From DASSJT01 sp035691065 (GTDB lineage Bacteria > Actinomycetota > Actinomycetes > Actinomycetales > Dermatophilaceae), in NCBI GenBank assembly GCA_035691065.1, contig DASSJT010000203.1, positions 1 through 64,000 of the forward strand: a stretch of 64,000 nucleotides of DNA. Reading direction: 5' to 3'. The notes below the pieces were generated by a model. That model ran no database searches. It worked only from the letters and a program-made list of their open reading frames with translations, and was not told the origin of the DNA. The position numbers and the translations under genes were made by a program. Below are positions 43,620-52,455 of this stretch, one piece after another; position 1 is the first letter of the stretch; each line of letters starts with the position of its first letter.

Positions 43620-44739
43620 TGGCCCAGTGGGACGCGAGGTAGGCCTTGGCCGAGTCGGAGTCAGCCTGGGTCGGGACCACCGGCGTGCCGCTCACCTGGG
43701 GCAGCGCGGCGGCCGCGGTCTGGTCGAGCGTGCCTGCGGCCTTCATGTCGTCGAAGCGGACCGGCCGAGCACCGCCCTTGAGCCACAGGTTCTGGCCCTC
43801 GTCGGAGTACAGGAACTCCTCCCACAGCCGAGCCGCCGCGGGGTGCGGGGCGTCCTTGTTGACGGCCTGGATGTAGTAGCCCGCGACCACGGCGTTGCCA
43901 GGGACGAACACCTTCCACGTCTTCACCTTGGCGCTCTCCGCGGCGTTGAGGTAGTCCCAGTCGATGACCACGGGGGTCTGCCCGGACTCGATCGTCGCCG
44001 GCGTCGGGTCGACCGGGATGAAGTTGCCGGCCTGCTTCAGCTTCTTGAAGAAGTCGACGCCCTTGGCGACGTCGCCGGCCGTGCCGCCGTTGGCGATCGA
44101 GGCCATCTGGACGCCGGCGAAGGCTGCGCCCGCCTTGGTCGGGTCGCCGTTGAGCGCGACCTTGCCCTTGTATGCCGGCTTGAGCAGGTCTGCGAGCGCC
44201 GTGGGTGCCGGGACCTTGGCCGAGTCGTAGCCGACGGACATGTAGCCGCCGTAGTCGTTGACCCACGTGCCGGCGGAATCCTTGTAGCTCGCCGGGATCT
44301 TGTCGAACGTCGCCACCTTGTAGGGAGCGAACATCGCGGTGTTGGCCATGGCGACCGCGGTGCCGAGGTCGAAGACGTCGGGGGCGCTGGTCTGGCCCTT
44401 GAGCCGCTGCGCGGCCGAGATCTCGTCGGCGCTGCTGGCGTCGGGCTGCGCGCTGTTGACCTTGATGCCGTACTTATCACCGAAGGCCTTGATGATGGCG
44501 CCGTAGTTGGCCCAGTCCGGCGGCAGCGCAATGACGTTGAGCTGGCCTTCCTTCTTCGCCGCGGCCACCAGGGCGTCCATGCCCCCCAGGTCCGCTGCGG
44601 ACGTCGCCGTCGACGCGCTCTTGCCCGTGGAGGACGAGCCGGAGCCGGACTTGCTGGGCGGGGAGCAGGCCGCCACGGCCAGTGCAGTGACTGCGGCGGC
44701 AACCGCAATGGTCGCCGTGCGCAGGGAATGAGCTGTCAT
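43606..44739 (-). CDS. ABC importer substrate-binding lipoprotein
   Basis: The extracellular receptor, 377 residues, with lipobox LAVAACSPP and a Ser/Gly linker before a type II periplasmic-binding fold (LVAAAKKEGQLNVIALPPDW ... VPGNAVVAGYYIQAVNKDAPHP). EGQLNVIALPPDWANYG is the kind of first strand seen in Fe(III), 2-aminoethylphosphonate and putrescine receptors. No tyrosine cluster typical of iron binders is obvious, so phosphonates or polyamines are as likely as iron. First gene of the importer, divergent from lpdA. Confidence 0.88.
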   Translation of the reverse strand: MTAHSLRTATIAVAAAVTALAVAACSPPSKSGSGSSSTGKSASTATSAADLGGMDALVAAAKKEGQLNVIALPPDWANYGAIIKAFGDKYGIKVNSAQPDASSADEISAAQRLKGQTSAPDVFDLGTAVAMANTAMFAPYKVATFDKIPASYKDSAGTWVNDYGGYMSVGYDSAKVPAPTALADLLKPAYKGKVALNGDPTKAGAAFAGVQMASIANGGTAGDVAKGVDFFKKLKQAGNFIPVDPTPATIESGQTPVVIDWDYLNAAESAKVKTWKVFVPGNAVVAGYYIQAVNKDAPHPAAARLWEEFLYSDEGQNLWLKGGARPVRFDDMKAAGTLDQTAAAALPQVSGTPVVPTQADSDSAKAYLASHWANAIG

Positions 44740-44887
44740 CGATCCATCCTGGAGTCATGGCCCGACATCGGGCCCCCGATACTGCCGGTGCGGACCATAT
44801 TGCCCCCCTCGCAGGCAAAGCGGTGGATCTTCTGGCCACCGGATGAACGTGGCGTGGACAGCCAGGGCATCCGAGCGCAGTGGTTGG

Positions 44888-46303
44888 ATGGTCGCTGTGA
44901 AAGTGCATGGAGTCTCGGTCGTCATCATCGGTGGCGGGCCTGGTGGTTACGAGGCCGCACTCGTCGCAGCGCACCTGGGCGCGAAGGTGACTGTGGTCGA
45001 CCGCGACGGACTCGGCGGTGCAGCGGTGCTGACCGACTGCGTGCCCAGCAAGGCCCTGATCTCCACCGCCGACTTCATGTCGCAGTTCGAGACCGCCTCC
45101 GAGCTGGGCGTCCATCTCGAGGACCACGAAGGCGACGAGGTTGCCGAGTCCGTGGCCCAGCTGCCGACCATCAACCGCCGGATTCTCACCCTGGCTGCCG
45201 CGCAGAGCCGCGACATCGCCCACCGGCTGGACGAGGTCGGCGTGCGCGTTGTCCGGGGCACTGGCCGCGTCCTCTCGCCCACCCTGGTGCGCGCCCAGCC
45301 TGCGGAGGGACCAGCCGAGGACCTGCCGGCTGACGTCGTCCTCCTCGCGACGGGTGCCACGCCCAGAGTCATGACCACGGCACAGCCCGACGGCGAGCGG
45401 ATCCTCACCTGGCAGCAGATCTACGGGCTGACCGAGCTGCCGGAGCGCCTGGTCGTGGTGGGATCCGGCGTGACCGGCGCGGAGCTCGCCCAGGCCTATC
45501 TCGGCCTGGGCTCGAACGTCGTGCTCGTGTCGTCGCGGGACCGCGTGCTGCCGGGAGAGGACGCCGACGCCGCGCTCGTGATCGAGGAGGTCTTCCGCAA
45601 GCGCGGCATGGAGGTGCTCAACCGCTCCCGCATGGCTGCCGTCGACCGGACGCCGTCGGGGGTCGTGGTCACTCTCGTGGACGGCCGGCAGGTCGAGGGG
45701 TCGCACGCCCTCCTGGCGGTCGGGTCGATCCCCCAGACCGCCGGCATCGGTCTCGACGAGGTGGGCGTCGCTCTGGCCGAGTCCGGCCACATCGTCGTCG
45801 ACCGGGTGTCCCGCACGTCCGTGCGAGGTGTCTACGCGGCCGGCGACTGCACGGGCGAGCTGCCACTGGCCTCCGTGGCGGCGATGCAAGGCCGGATCGC
45901 GATGCAGCATGCCCTCGGCGACGCCGTGGTCCCGCTCAACCGGCGCGGTGTCTCCGCCAACATCTTCACCGACCCCGAGATCGCGACGGTGGGGTTCTCC
46001 CAGAAGGACGTCGATGAAGGGCGCATCGACGCCGACGTGGTCATGCTGCCCCTGGCCACCAACCCCAGGGCGAAGATGCAGGGGATCACCGACGGGTTCG
46101 TGAAGCTGTTCGCGCGGCGCTCGGCCGGCACGGTCCTCGGCGGCGTGGTGGTCGCCCCGCGCGCCTCGGAGCTCATCTTCCCAGTGACCCTCGCGGTCCA
46201 GCACCGGCTCAGCGTCGACCAGCTCGCGGGCACGTTCACGATCTATCCCTCGCTCTCCGGGTCCGTGGCCGAGGCTGCGCGACGCCTGCACCCGACCGAG
46301 TAG
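44888..46303 (+). CDS. lpdA: LpdA-type flavoprotein (NAD(P)H quinone reductase-like)
   Basis: A pyridine-nucleotide disulfide reductase-family FAD enzyme, 471 residues. FAD motif VVIIGGGPGGYEAAL, NAD(P)H motif VVVGSGVTGAELAQA, second FAD motif GVYAAGDCTG. The redox pair is broken: GGAAVLTDCVPSK has alanine in place of the first cysteine, and the C-terminal HxHPT of lipoamide dehydrogenases reads TIYPSLSG. The mycobacterial LpdA (Rv3303c, from memory) shares this loss and reduces quinones rather than lipoamide. Start at ATG 44888 (MVAVKVHGVSVVIIGGG). Confidence 0.88.
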   Translation: MVAVKVHGVSVVIIGGGPGGYEAALVAAHLGAKVTVVDRDGLGGAAVLTDCVPSKALISTADFMSQFETASELGVHLEDHEGDEVAESVAQLPTINRRILTLAAAQSRDIAHRLDEVGVRVVRGTGRVLSPTLVRAQPAEGPAEDLPADVVLLATGATPRVMTTAQPDGERILTWQQIYGLTELPERLVVVGSGVTGAELAQAYLGLGSNVVLVSSRDRVLPGEDADAALVIEEVFRKRGMEVLNRSRMAAVDRTPSGVVVTLVDGRQVEGSHALLAVGSIPQTAGIGLDEVGVALAESGHIVVDRVSRTSVRGVYAAGDCTGELPLASVAAMQGRIAMQHALGDAVVPLNRRGVSANIFTDPEIATVGFSQKDVDEGRIDADVVMLPLATNPRAKMQGITDGFVKLFARRSAGTVLGGVVVAPRASELIFPVTLAVQHRLSVDQLAGTFTIYPSLSGSVAEAARRLHPTE

Positions 46304-46410
46304 CGCCACGACTGCGGGCCGCATGGCGTTGGTGCCGCAATGGCCCCCGGGTGCCGCATGGCCCCGGGCGCCGGGGGTAGGAGACCAGCGACCACCGGAG
46401 GGAGGGAGCC

Positions 46411-46608
46411 GTGACCGCCACACGAACTCGCCGCAGGCACTTGGTCGTCACCGGGGCGACCGGGCGCTCCGGCCCTACGTGGGCACTCGACCTGGTCCGT
46501 CCCGCCTGGCGCTCTCGGCGCCGCTCGACGCCGTCGCACCAGGGGCAGGACGGCATTCGCCCGCGGGAGGTCCAGACATCAGGGCACACCGAAGGGAGCC
46601 TGGTGTGA
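46411..46608 (+). CDS. Possible small basic protein upstream of the FAD oxidase gene
   Basis: I do not recognise it. A 65-residue frame begins at GTG 46411 directly after a purine run, GGAGGGAGGGAGCC, an excellent ribosome-binding site. Its stop overlaps the next start (GTGTGA at 46603-46608). The product is very basic (MTATRTRRRHLVVTG start) with no clear domain. It may be a leader peptide that couples translation to the FAD oxidase gene; it may also be chance. Confidence 0.3.
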   Translation: MTATRTRRRHLVVTGATGRSGPTWALDLVRPAWRSRRRSTPSHQGQDGIRPREVQTSGHTEGSLV

Positions 46609-48203
46609 GTCCCCGGCCCAGGGAGTCCGTGGATGCCGTGGTCATCGGCTCCGGCCCGAACGGCCTGGTCGCCGCCGCCATCCTCGCCGAGGCAGGATGG
46701 GAGGTCCTGGTCCTGGAGGCCTCGCAGCAACCCGGTGGGGGGGTCCGGTCAGCAGAGATCACACTGCCGGGCTACCAGCACGACCTCTGCAGCGCGTTCT
46801 ATCCCCTGGCTGCGGCCTCTCCCATCTTCGCCGGCCTGGAGCTGGAGCGCCATGGGCTGGTCTGGCGCCATGCCCCCACGGTGCTGGCGCACGTCTTCCG
46901 CGATGGAGCAGCCGCCATCGTGTCGCGAGACGTCTCGGCGACGACCCGGTCTCTGGCGCAGTTCGCGGATGGGGATGCAGAGGCGTGGCAGGCCGAGCTT
47001 GCGCTGTGGCGACGGGTCCGTGAGCCGCTGATCGACGCGCTGCTGCGGCCCTTCCCCCCGGTGCAACCCGCCGCACGGCTGCTTCGAGAGCTGGGAGGGG
47101 GCGGCCTGCTGAGGTTCGCCCGCCAGGCCACCCTCTCGGCGCGCAGGCTCGGCAACGAGCGGTTCGCAGGCCGCGGGGCACATGCCGTCATCGCGGGGAA
47201 CGCCATGCACACCGACCTGGGGCCGGATGAGGCGGCCAGCGGGCTGTTCGGGTGGCTGCTGGCGATGCTCGCCCAGGACGTGGGCTTCCCGGTCCCGGAG
47301 GGAGGCGCCCAGGCGCTGACGGAGTCGCTGGTGCGGAAGCTGGAGTCCAGCGGCGGCCGGATCCAGTGCGGCCGGCGGGTCGCGTCGGTCGTCGTGTCGC
47401 GTGGCCAGGCCCTGGGGGTGCGAGACGCCTCGGGTGGGGCAGTGCAGGCCCGCAAGGCGGTGCTGGCCGATGTGTCTGCGCCGGCTCTCTACCGGGAGCT
47501 GGTCGGCGCGGAGCACCTGCCCAGTGCCCTGGTGCACGATCTCGAGAAGTTCATCTGGGACGGTTCCACGGTGAAGGTCGACTGGGCGCTGTCAGGTCGC
47601 GTGCCCTGGGCGCACCCCGATGTGCGCACGGCAGGAACGGTGCACCTTGACGCCGACCTCAACGGGCTGGCCGATGTGAGCAACGACCTGTCGTGCGGCC
47701 GGGTCCCACAGCGCCCGTTCCTCATCGCCGGGCAGATGTCGCCAGCTGACCCGACGCGCTCACCCGACGGAACCGAGACGATGTGGGCCTACACCCACAT
47801 CCCGCACGGTCAGGACTGGCCCCGGGAGCGCCTCTCGGCGTTTGCGGACGGGATGGAGGCCGTCATCGAGGAGCATGCCCCGGGGTTCCGTGACCTCGTG
47901 GCCGGCCGCGCGGTCTCGGGGCCATTGGACCTGCAGGAACACAACGCCAACCTCGTCGAGGGTGCGATCAACAACGGGACGGCCGGCATCAGCCAGCAGC
48001 TGTTCTTCCGGCCGACTCCCGGCACCGGCCGGGCAGACACCCCGATCGACCGGCTCTTCCTGTGCAGCTCAGCGGCACACCCCGGTGGCGGCGTTCACGG
48101 AGCTCCAGGCTCGAACGCGGCGCGTGCGGCCCTGGCCCGCGGCGGCGCTGCCGGGCTGCCCTACGCACTGGTCCAGCGCGGACTGCTGAAGCTCGTGCAG
48201 TAG
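46605..48203 (+). CDS. Phytoene-desaturase-like FAD oxidoreductase
   Basis: A 532-residue FAD-dependent amine-oxidase/phytoene-dehydrogenase family protein. The Rossmann motif is VVIGSGPNGLVAAAILAEAG with GGGVRSAE as second FAD contact; the C-terminus has LCSSAAHPGGGVHGAPGSNAA, the family flavin motif. It starts at GTG 46605 after GAAGGGAG. No other carotenoid gene is nearby, so a carotenoid substrate is not implied; many actinobacterial relatives are unassigned. It converges on a small SRPBCC gene. Confidence 0.85.
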   Translation: MSPRPRESVDAVVIGSGPNGLVAAAILAEAGWEVLVLEASQQPGGGVRSAEITLPGYQHDLCSAFYPLAAASPIFAGLELERHGLVWRHAPTVLAHVFRDGAAAIVSRDVSATTRSLAQFADGDAEAWQAELALWRRVREPLIDALLRPFPPVQPAARLLRELGGGGLLRFARQATLSARRLGNERFAGRGAHAVIAGNAMHTDLGPDEAASGLFGWLLAMLAQDVGFPVPEGGAQALTESLVRKLESSGGRIQCGRRVASVVVSRGQALGVRDASGGAVQARKAVLADVSAPALYRELVGAEHLPSALVHDLEKFIWDGSTVKVDWALSGRVPWAHPDVRTAGTVHLDADLNGLADVSNDLSCGRVPQRPFLIAGQMSPADPTRSPDGTETMWAYTHIPHGQDWPRERLSAFADGMEAVIEEHAPGFRDLVAGRAVSGPLDLQEHNANLVEGAINNGTAGISQQLFFRPTPGTGRADTPIDRLFLCSSAAHPGGGVHGAPGSNAARAALARGGAAGLPYALVQRGLLKLVQ

Positions 48204-48267
48204 CTATGACCGACCCCGCCATGCAGCGCCGTCATGGAGTGTCACATCCACCGGCGACTTGGCGTGC

Positions 48268-48735
48268 CTAGGCTCCGGTGCCGTTGGGTGTGGCGTCGCC
48301 CGTGGGTCTCGTCGCGAGGTCGGACAGCCGGAGCAGCGTCTCGCGGTTCCGAGGCACCAACAGGGCCGCCTGCACCCGCGCCGGCAGGAGGCCGAACGGT
48401 CCCTCCTTCAGCTCCTCGTCCATCACCACGGTGGTGGCCTCGGCACCTGCAGAGGTCAGGTCGAAGCGGACAGTGGCCGCACCGAAGGGCCAGAGCCGAG
48501 CACGGAGTACGAGTCGGCGTCGGCGTTCGAGCTCCTCCACGAGGGTGACGTCCTTCACCACCAGAGGCCAGGGACCGATGCTGTGGTGGATTCGGCTCCC
48601 AGGCTGCGGCCACCCGCTGTCGACCCTGCGGATGTGGGAGGCGCCCACCACCCACGAGCTGTAGGACCAGCCGTCCGCAAGGATGTCGAAGACCCGCTCG
48701 ACCGGCGCGGGAATGCGCTGCTCGACTCTTGCCAC
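48268..48735 (-). CDS. SRPBCC (START-like) family protein
   Basis: A 155-residue helix-grip protein, a fold with a hydrophobic cavity used for lipids or polyketides. It begins RVEQRIPAPVERVFDILADG, the usual family opening, with SWVVGASHIRRVD after. GTG 48735 has a strong ribosome-binding site (AAGGGGGAG). A longer frame upstream looks non-coding. It converges on the phytoene-desaturase-like gene, and both could act on the same hydrophobic compound; this is a guess. Confidence 0.8.
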   Translation of the reverse strand: MARVEQRIPAPVERVFDILADGWSYSSWVVGASHIRRVDSGWPQPGSRIHHSIGPWPLVVKDVTLVEELERRRRLVLRARLWPFGAATVRFDLTSAGAEATTVVMDEELKEGPFGLLPARVQAALLVPRNRETLLRLSDLATRPTGDATPNGTGA

Positions 48736-49101
48736 TGGCTCCCCCTTCTGGCCACGCTTCACCTGCACGCTCAGCAGCGTCTCAACGCCCGTATGCCGGG
48801 GCGCTGGACAGTCTGCCGCAGGGCGAGTACCCAGCGCGGCCCTGCCCATGCGATCTGGCCCCGCGCCGGAGCGGTCCAGGAGCAGGCAGTCCCGGACGCC
48901 CAGCCCGACCTCACGCCGCCACTGCCCCAGGGCGGGCCAACCCAACAGGCGAGGGGACCAAGGCCGTCCGCACTCCGGGTGCTGACCAGCCCGATGCCGG
49001 CGGGCCCGGCATACCTGCCGTGCCCGTCTGCTGGTCAATCCCCATGAGGAGGGGCCGTCACCGCTGCCTTTGTGACGGTCCCTCCTCGGCCTGGCCGCCG
49101 C
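48736..49101. other. Gene-free stretch
   Basis: About 366 bp between the SRPBCC start and the M14 carboxypeptidase stop. I see no coding sequence with plausible composition or start on either strand. It holds two CGGCATAC octamers in opposite orientation (48790 and 49008). The promoter for the SRPBCC gene and the terminator of the M14 gene should lie here. Confidence 0.6.
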
Positions 49102-52100
49102 CTACGGGAGCAGGTGCTTCATCGCCGCTCCGAGGACCGCCGCCTGTTGGTCCTTGAAGGTGATGCCCTCGACGCCGTAGCCCATGAGGACCGTGTCGGG
49201 CGTCGTGATCGAGGCGCCGACCGGGAAGCTGCCGGCGTCGGTTCGGACCCAGTCGTTGGCGTTGACGGCGCTTCCAGGCGGTGGTCCCGACACCGTCCAG
49301 CCGCCCAGGTCGCTCTCGAAGGACTGGGTGGAGCCGTCCGGCAGCGTGACGTCGTCGACGAAGGCGCCCACACCCTGGGTCGCCCAGTCGCTGGCGTAGG
49401 CGATGGAGACCTCGACCGTCTTGCCGGCCCACGCGGACAGGTCGACCTGCCACTGCTGCCAGCCGCCGGAGTTGCCGGTGGCGGCGTTCCACGACCCCGT
49501 GGTGCCGGTGGAGGTGCACGCGTTGACGCCGTCCCAGGTCTGGTAGTGAGCCAGCTGCGGGTGGAGGTCGAACCATCCGGCCGGGCAGCTTTCGCCGGTG
49601 CCCGTCGCGGTGTGGCCGTTGGCGTCTGGGAGCGTGGTCCAGTCGTCGCCACCTGCGGTCCTGGCCTCGACGAACAGGTAGTCCCAGTCAGGCTCGGTGT
49701 CGTAGGAGGTCCAGAACGAGAGCGAGCCGCCGCCCGCCGGCACCGAGATCTGCCGGGTGAGGCGCTTGTAGGACACGTCGGCGATCTGCGAGTAGACGTA
49801 CTTCGTGCCCGTGTGCGGCTCGAACGGCCCGCCTGGCTTGACCCACCTCGACGACGGCCAGCTCTCGAACTGCGGGAAGTCCTTCTTGGGCAAGAGCCCG
49901 CTCGTCGCCAGGAACGACGACGTGTCGTTCTGGTTCTTCGCGCTCTGGCCGCCGTTGAGGCTCCAGTCCAGTCCCTGGAACGGCGTGTCGGTGCCGGTCA
50001 GGTCGAAGGTCTTGCCCTTGTCGTCGACCCCGTCGCCGAGGACGGCGAGGTAGCCACCGAAGTAGTACTGCAGCACGTCGTTCGTCCCGTCGCCGGAGCC
50101 GCGCAGGGCCAGGCAGCGGCGGGGGTCGACACCCTTCGGCAGCGGGTTGCACGCGATCTCGCCCTTGGGGTCGTAGAGCTGGTTGCCCACGTTGCCGGTG
50201 TACTGCTCCCCGGCGAAGTCGCCGGTGTAGGCCACCGTCCCGCCCTCGTTGAGGTAGGCGCGGAACTCCAGCATCTCGTCGAGGGCCAGCCGGTCGGCGT
50301 TGCCCGCGCCCCAGCCCGCGCGCCGCGTCACGATGTCGTCTCCGCCGTACCAGACGACCGAGTCGTAGTGGCTGAGCACGCCGAGCGCGTCAGGGGCGAC
50401 CCGTCCGCGCGCGTCGATGTCGTAGAGGTCCGCGTCGATGCCGTTGGCCTTGAGGGCATCGAGGTAGTAGCTCGCGTAGTGCGGGCCGGGACTCTGGACG
50501 GGCGAGGCGCCTGTGTAGTCCTCGGCCGCCACGACCAGGACCCGTCGTCCGGTGTCGGAGACCACCGAGTAGGTGAACGAGGAGCTCTTCTGGCCGCCGC
50601 CCTCGAACCACACCTCGACCGAGTCGCCAGGCTTCGTACCCGTGACCACCCCGCGCATCTGGTGGTAGTAGACGTCGGCCGGCGTGTAGCGCTCGCCGCC
50701 CGCCCATTCGGACGTGGCCGCGGACTTCACCGCTCCGCCGTTGACCCGGTACTTCGCGGTCACGGTGCCGATGCTCCGCTTGGCCAGCACCGCCACCGGC
50801 TGGGGGTCGCCGTAGGAGTACCTGAAGGAGAACTGCGTACCGGGGACGCCACGCTTGTACGGGTCGTCGCTGTCGATGTAGAAGGGTTTGGCCTGGATGC
50901 CGGTCACCGTCTTGGGGTTGGCCGGATCGGTGGCCGAGTTGGCCACCGACTGCGCGAAGGGCAGGTTGCGCAGGAACTCCTCCTGGACGAGGGCCTCGTC
51001 GTCGGGGAAGACGAACCCGCAGCCGTCACAGCCCTCGGACAGCTCGGGAGTCCAGGCCAGCGTGCCGTCGACGGCGTGGGCGTAGTCGGTCGTCTCGCCG
51101 TTCGTCACGTAGAGGACGTCCGAGCTCAGGCCAGGGTGGAAGTCCTTGATCGCCGGGCTGTCGAGGTTGCCGGACATCGCGTAGTAGATCGGGTCGTCCG
51201 CGGTGGGCGTGGCGATCTGCCACCCCTCGGCGTAGAGCAGCCACTGGCCGTTGGAGTGGTAGTTGACCTGGAACTTGAACCGGATCTGGTCCAGCAGCCC
51301 CTTGAGCGCCTTGGTCTCCGGCTCCGAGTTCGCGGCTGGACCCCGGTAGGTCTCGCTCGACGCGATCGAGGACGAGCCCTCCTCGTCGTAGCCCCAGTGG
51401 TTGGGGTAGTTGCGGTTGGGGTCGACGCCGTCACCGAAGTTGACCACGCCGTTGCCGTCGTTGTCCCTCAGGTTCTTCCGCCAGAGCCGCTCGTGGTCGA
51501 AGGTGTACTGGTAGCCGTCGGGGTTCGCAACCGGCATGAACCACAGCTCGGTGGTCTGCAGCAGGGCCTTGACCGCGGGGTCGTTGGCCTTCCACTTGTC
51601 GATGTACCAGTTCATGAGCCGGCGGTCGACCTCGGTGGAGATCCACTCCCGAGCGTGCTGCGTGGCGCTGTAGAGGACCGCCGGGCGGCTTCCGTCGGCG
51701 ATGCCGGGAGCGCCCTGGGTGAGCTTCACGGCCAGGATCTCCCTGCCTTGGTACGTGGTGCCCAGCTTGACCAGCTTGGCCACCGAGGGGTTATTGGCCG
51801 CCACGGCATACATCTGGTCGCGGATCCCGCCGGGCTCGTCCCACGAGCGCCACACGGTGTACCCGCCCACGGCCTGGGCGGCGGCGAACTCCCGAACGGT
51901 CTTGCCGCCCTGCACCCGGGTGAGCGCCACGTCCACCCCCTGCTTGGCCAGCCTTCGGCTCTCGGCCGGCGTCAGGACGAGGGAGACCTCGACCTTGTCG
52001 CCGAGCGCCTTCTGGTCGCCGACGTCGTAGCCCGCCCTGACCAGGTCGCCCAGCTGGGCAGACGTCACCTGCGCCGTGTAGGCGTCGAGGTGTTCTGAGT

Positions 52101-52194
52101 CAGATGATCTTGCCAGCGATACCTGGGTGGGAAGAGCCACGACAGCAGCCGTGGCGAGCGAAGTGAACAGGGTTGCCCGAAGAATGCGTCCCAT
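49102..52194 (-). CDS. Secreted M14 zinc carboxypeptidase, multidomain
   Basis: A 1,030-residue exported metallopeptidase. Signal peptide at residues 1-29 (ending VSLA), a pro-region to about 115, then the M14 domain: zinc ligands His180 and Glu183 (QHAREW) and His313 (VNYHSNG), catalytic Glu384 (WTPEL), substrate arginine in DPNRNYPNHWGYD. From about 440 there are beta-sandwich regions and a class-I glutamine-amidotransferase-like Rossmann section (RRVLVVAAEDYTG), then a jelly-roll type C-terminal domain (residues 830-980). Probably digests extracellular peptides. A stem-loop lies 47 bp upstream. Confidence 0.92.
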   Translation of the reverse strand: MGRILRATLFTSLATAAVVALPTQVSLARSSDSEHLDAYTAQVTSAQLGDLVRAGYDVGDQKALGDKVEVSLVLTPAESRRLAKQGVDVALTRVQGGKTVREFAAAQAVGGYTVWRSWDEPGGIRDQMYAVAANNPSVAKLVKLGTTYQGREILAVKLTQGAPGIADGSRPAVLYSATQHAREWISTEVDRRLMNWYIDKWKANDPAVKALLQTTELWFMPVANPDGYQYTFDHERLWRKNLRDNDGNGVVNFGDGVDPNRNYPNHWGYDEEGSSSIASSETYRGPAANSEPETKALKGLLDQIRFKFQVNYHSNGQWLLYAEGWQIATPTADDPIYYAMSGNLDSPAIKDFHPGLSSDVLYVTNGETTDYAHAVDGTLAWTPELSEGCDGCGFVFPDDEALVQEEFLRNLPFAQSVANSATDPANPKTVTGIQAKPFYIDSDDPYKRGVPGTQFSFRYSYGDPQPVAVLAKRSIGTVTAKYRVNGGAVKSAATSEWAGGERYTPADVYYHQMRGVVTGTKPGDSVEVWFEGGGQKSSSFTYSVVSDTGRRVLVVAAEDYTGASPVQSPGPHYASYYLDALKANGIDADLYDIDARGRVAPDALGVLSHYDSVVWYGGDDIVTRRAGWGAGNADRLALDEMLEFRAYLNEGGTVAYTGDFAGEQYTGNVGNQLYDPKGEIACNPLPKGVDPRRCLALRGSGDGTNDVLQYYFGGYLAVLGDGVDDKGKTFDLTGTDTPFQGLDWSLNGGQSAKNQNDTSSFLATSGLLPKKDFPQFESWPSSRWVKPGGPFEPHTGTKYVYSQIADVSYKRLTRQISVPAGGGSLSFWTSYDTEPDWDYLFVEARTAGGDDWTTLPDANGHTATGTGESCPAGWFDLHPQLAHYQTWDGVNACTSTGTTGSWNAATGNSGGWQQWQVDLSAWAGKTVEVSIAYASDWATQGVGAFVDDVTLPDGSTQSFESDLGGWTVSGPPPGSAVNANDWVRTDAGSFPVGASITTPDTVLMGYGVEGITFKDQQAAVLGAAMKHLLP

Positions 52195-52240
52195 GACCCG
52201 ACCTCATTAGACAGAGGATGTGACGGTGATCACGGTCCCA

Positions 52241-52274
52241 CCGAAGCCGGTGGCTGGCAACCGGAGATCTTCGG
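52241..52274 (-). other. Stem-loop in the leader of the M14 gene
   Basis: Plus strand: CCGAAG (52241-52246) pairs with CTTCGG (52269-52274) and CCGGT (52247-52251) with ACCGG (52260-52264), with an AGAT bulge and an 8-nt loop. It may be the terminator of the upstream carboxylase gene (182 bp past its stop) or part of the M14 leader. I could not match it to a known riboswitch. Confidence 0.4.
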
Positions 52275-52455
52275 CGTCAGCGGCGCCTGGGACGATCATT
52301 CAACGGGTATGCCGTCCGGTTGCGTCGTTCTTCCGGCTGGCACGTTGCTTGGCCGGACACCCCTGTCGGAGAACCCGCCGGAGCGGGCGTCGGAGCGGGC
52401 GGTGGGATCGAGCGGTTGGGACGCGCGCGGTGGAAGGCGGGCAGTGGGAGGCGAG

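Noticed and set aside
48268..49038. A 256-residue version of the SRPBCC protein
   Set aside because: The upstream part has non-coding composition, and GTG 48735 has a strong ribosome-binding site and family-like start.
49072..52098. A 1,008-codon open frame antisense to the M14 carboxypeptidase
   Set aside because: High-GC coding DNA creates long open antisense frames. Its product is repetitive in Val, Gly, Arg and Asp with no domain, while the minus-strand frame has signal peptide and zinc ligands.
52195..52455. Cyclic di-AMP-type riboswitch upstream of the secreted M14 peptidase
   Set aside because: One stem-loop is visible, but I could not match the conserved segments of that or any other riboswitch class.
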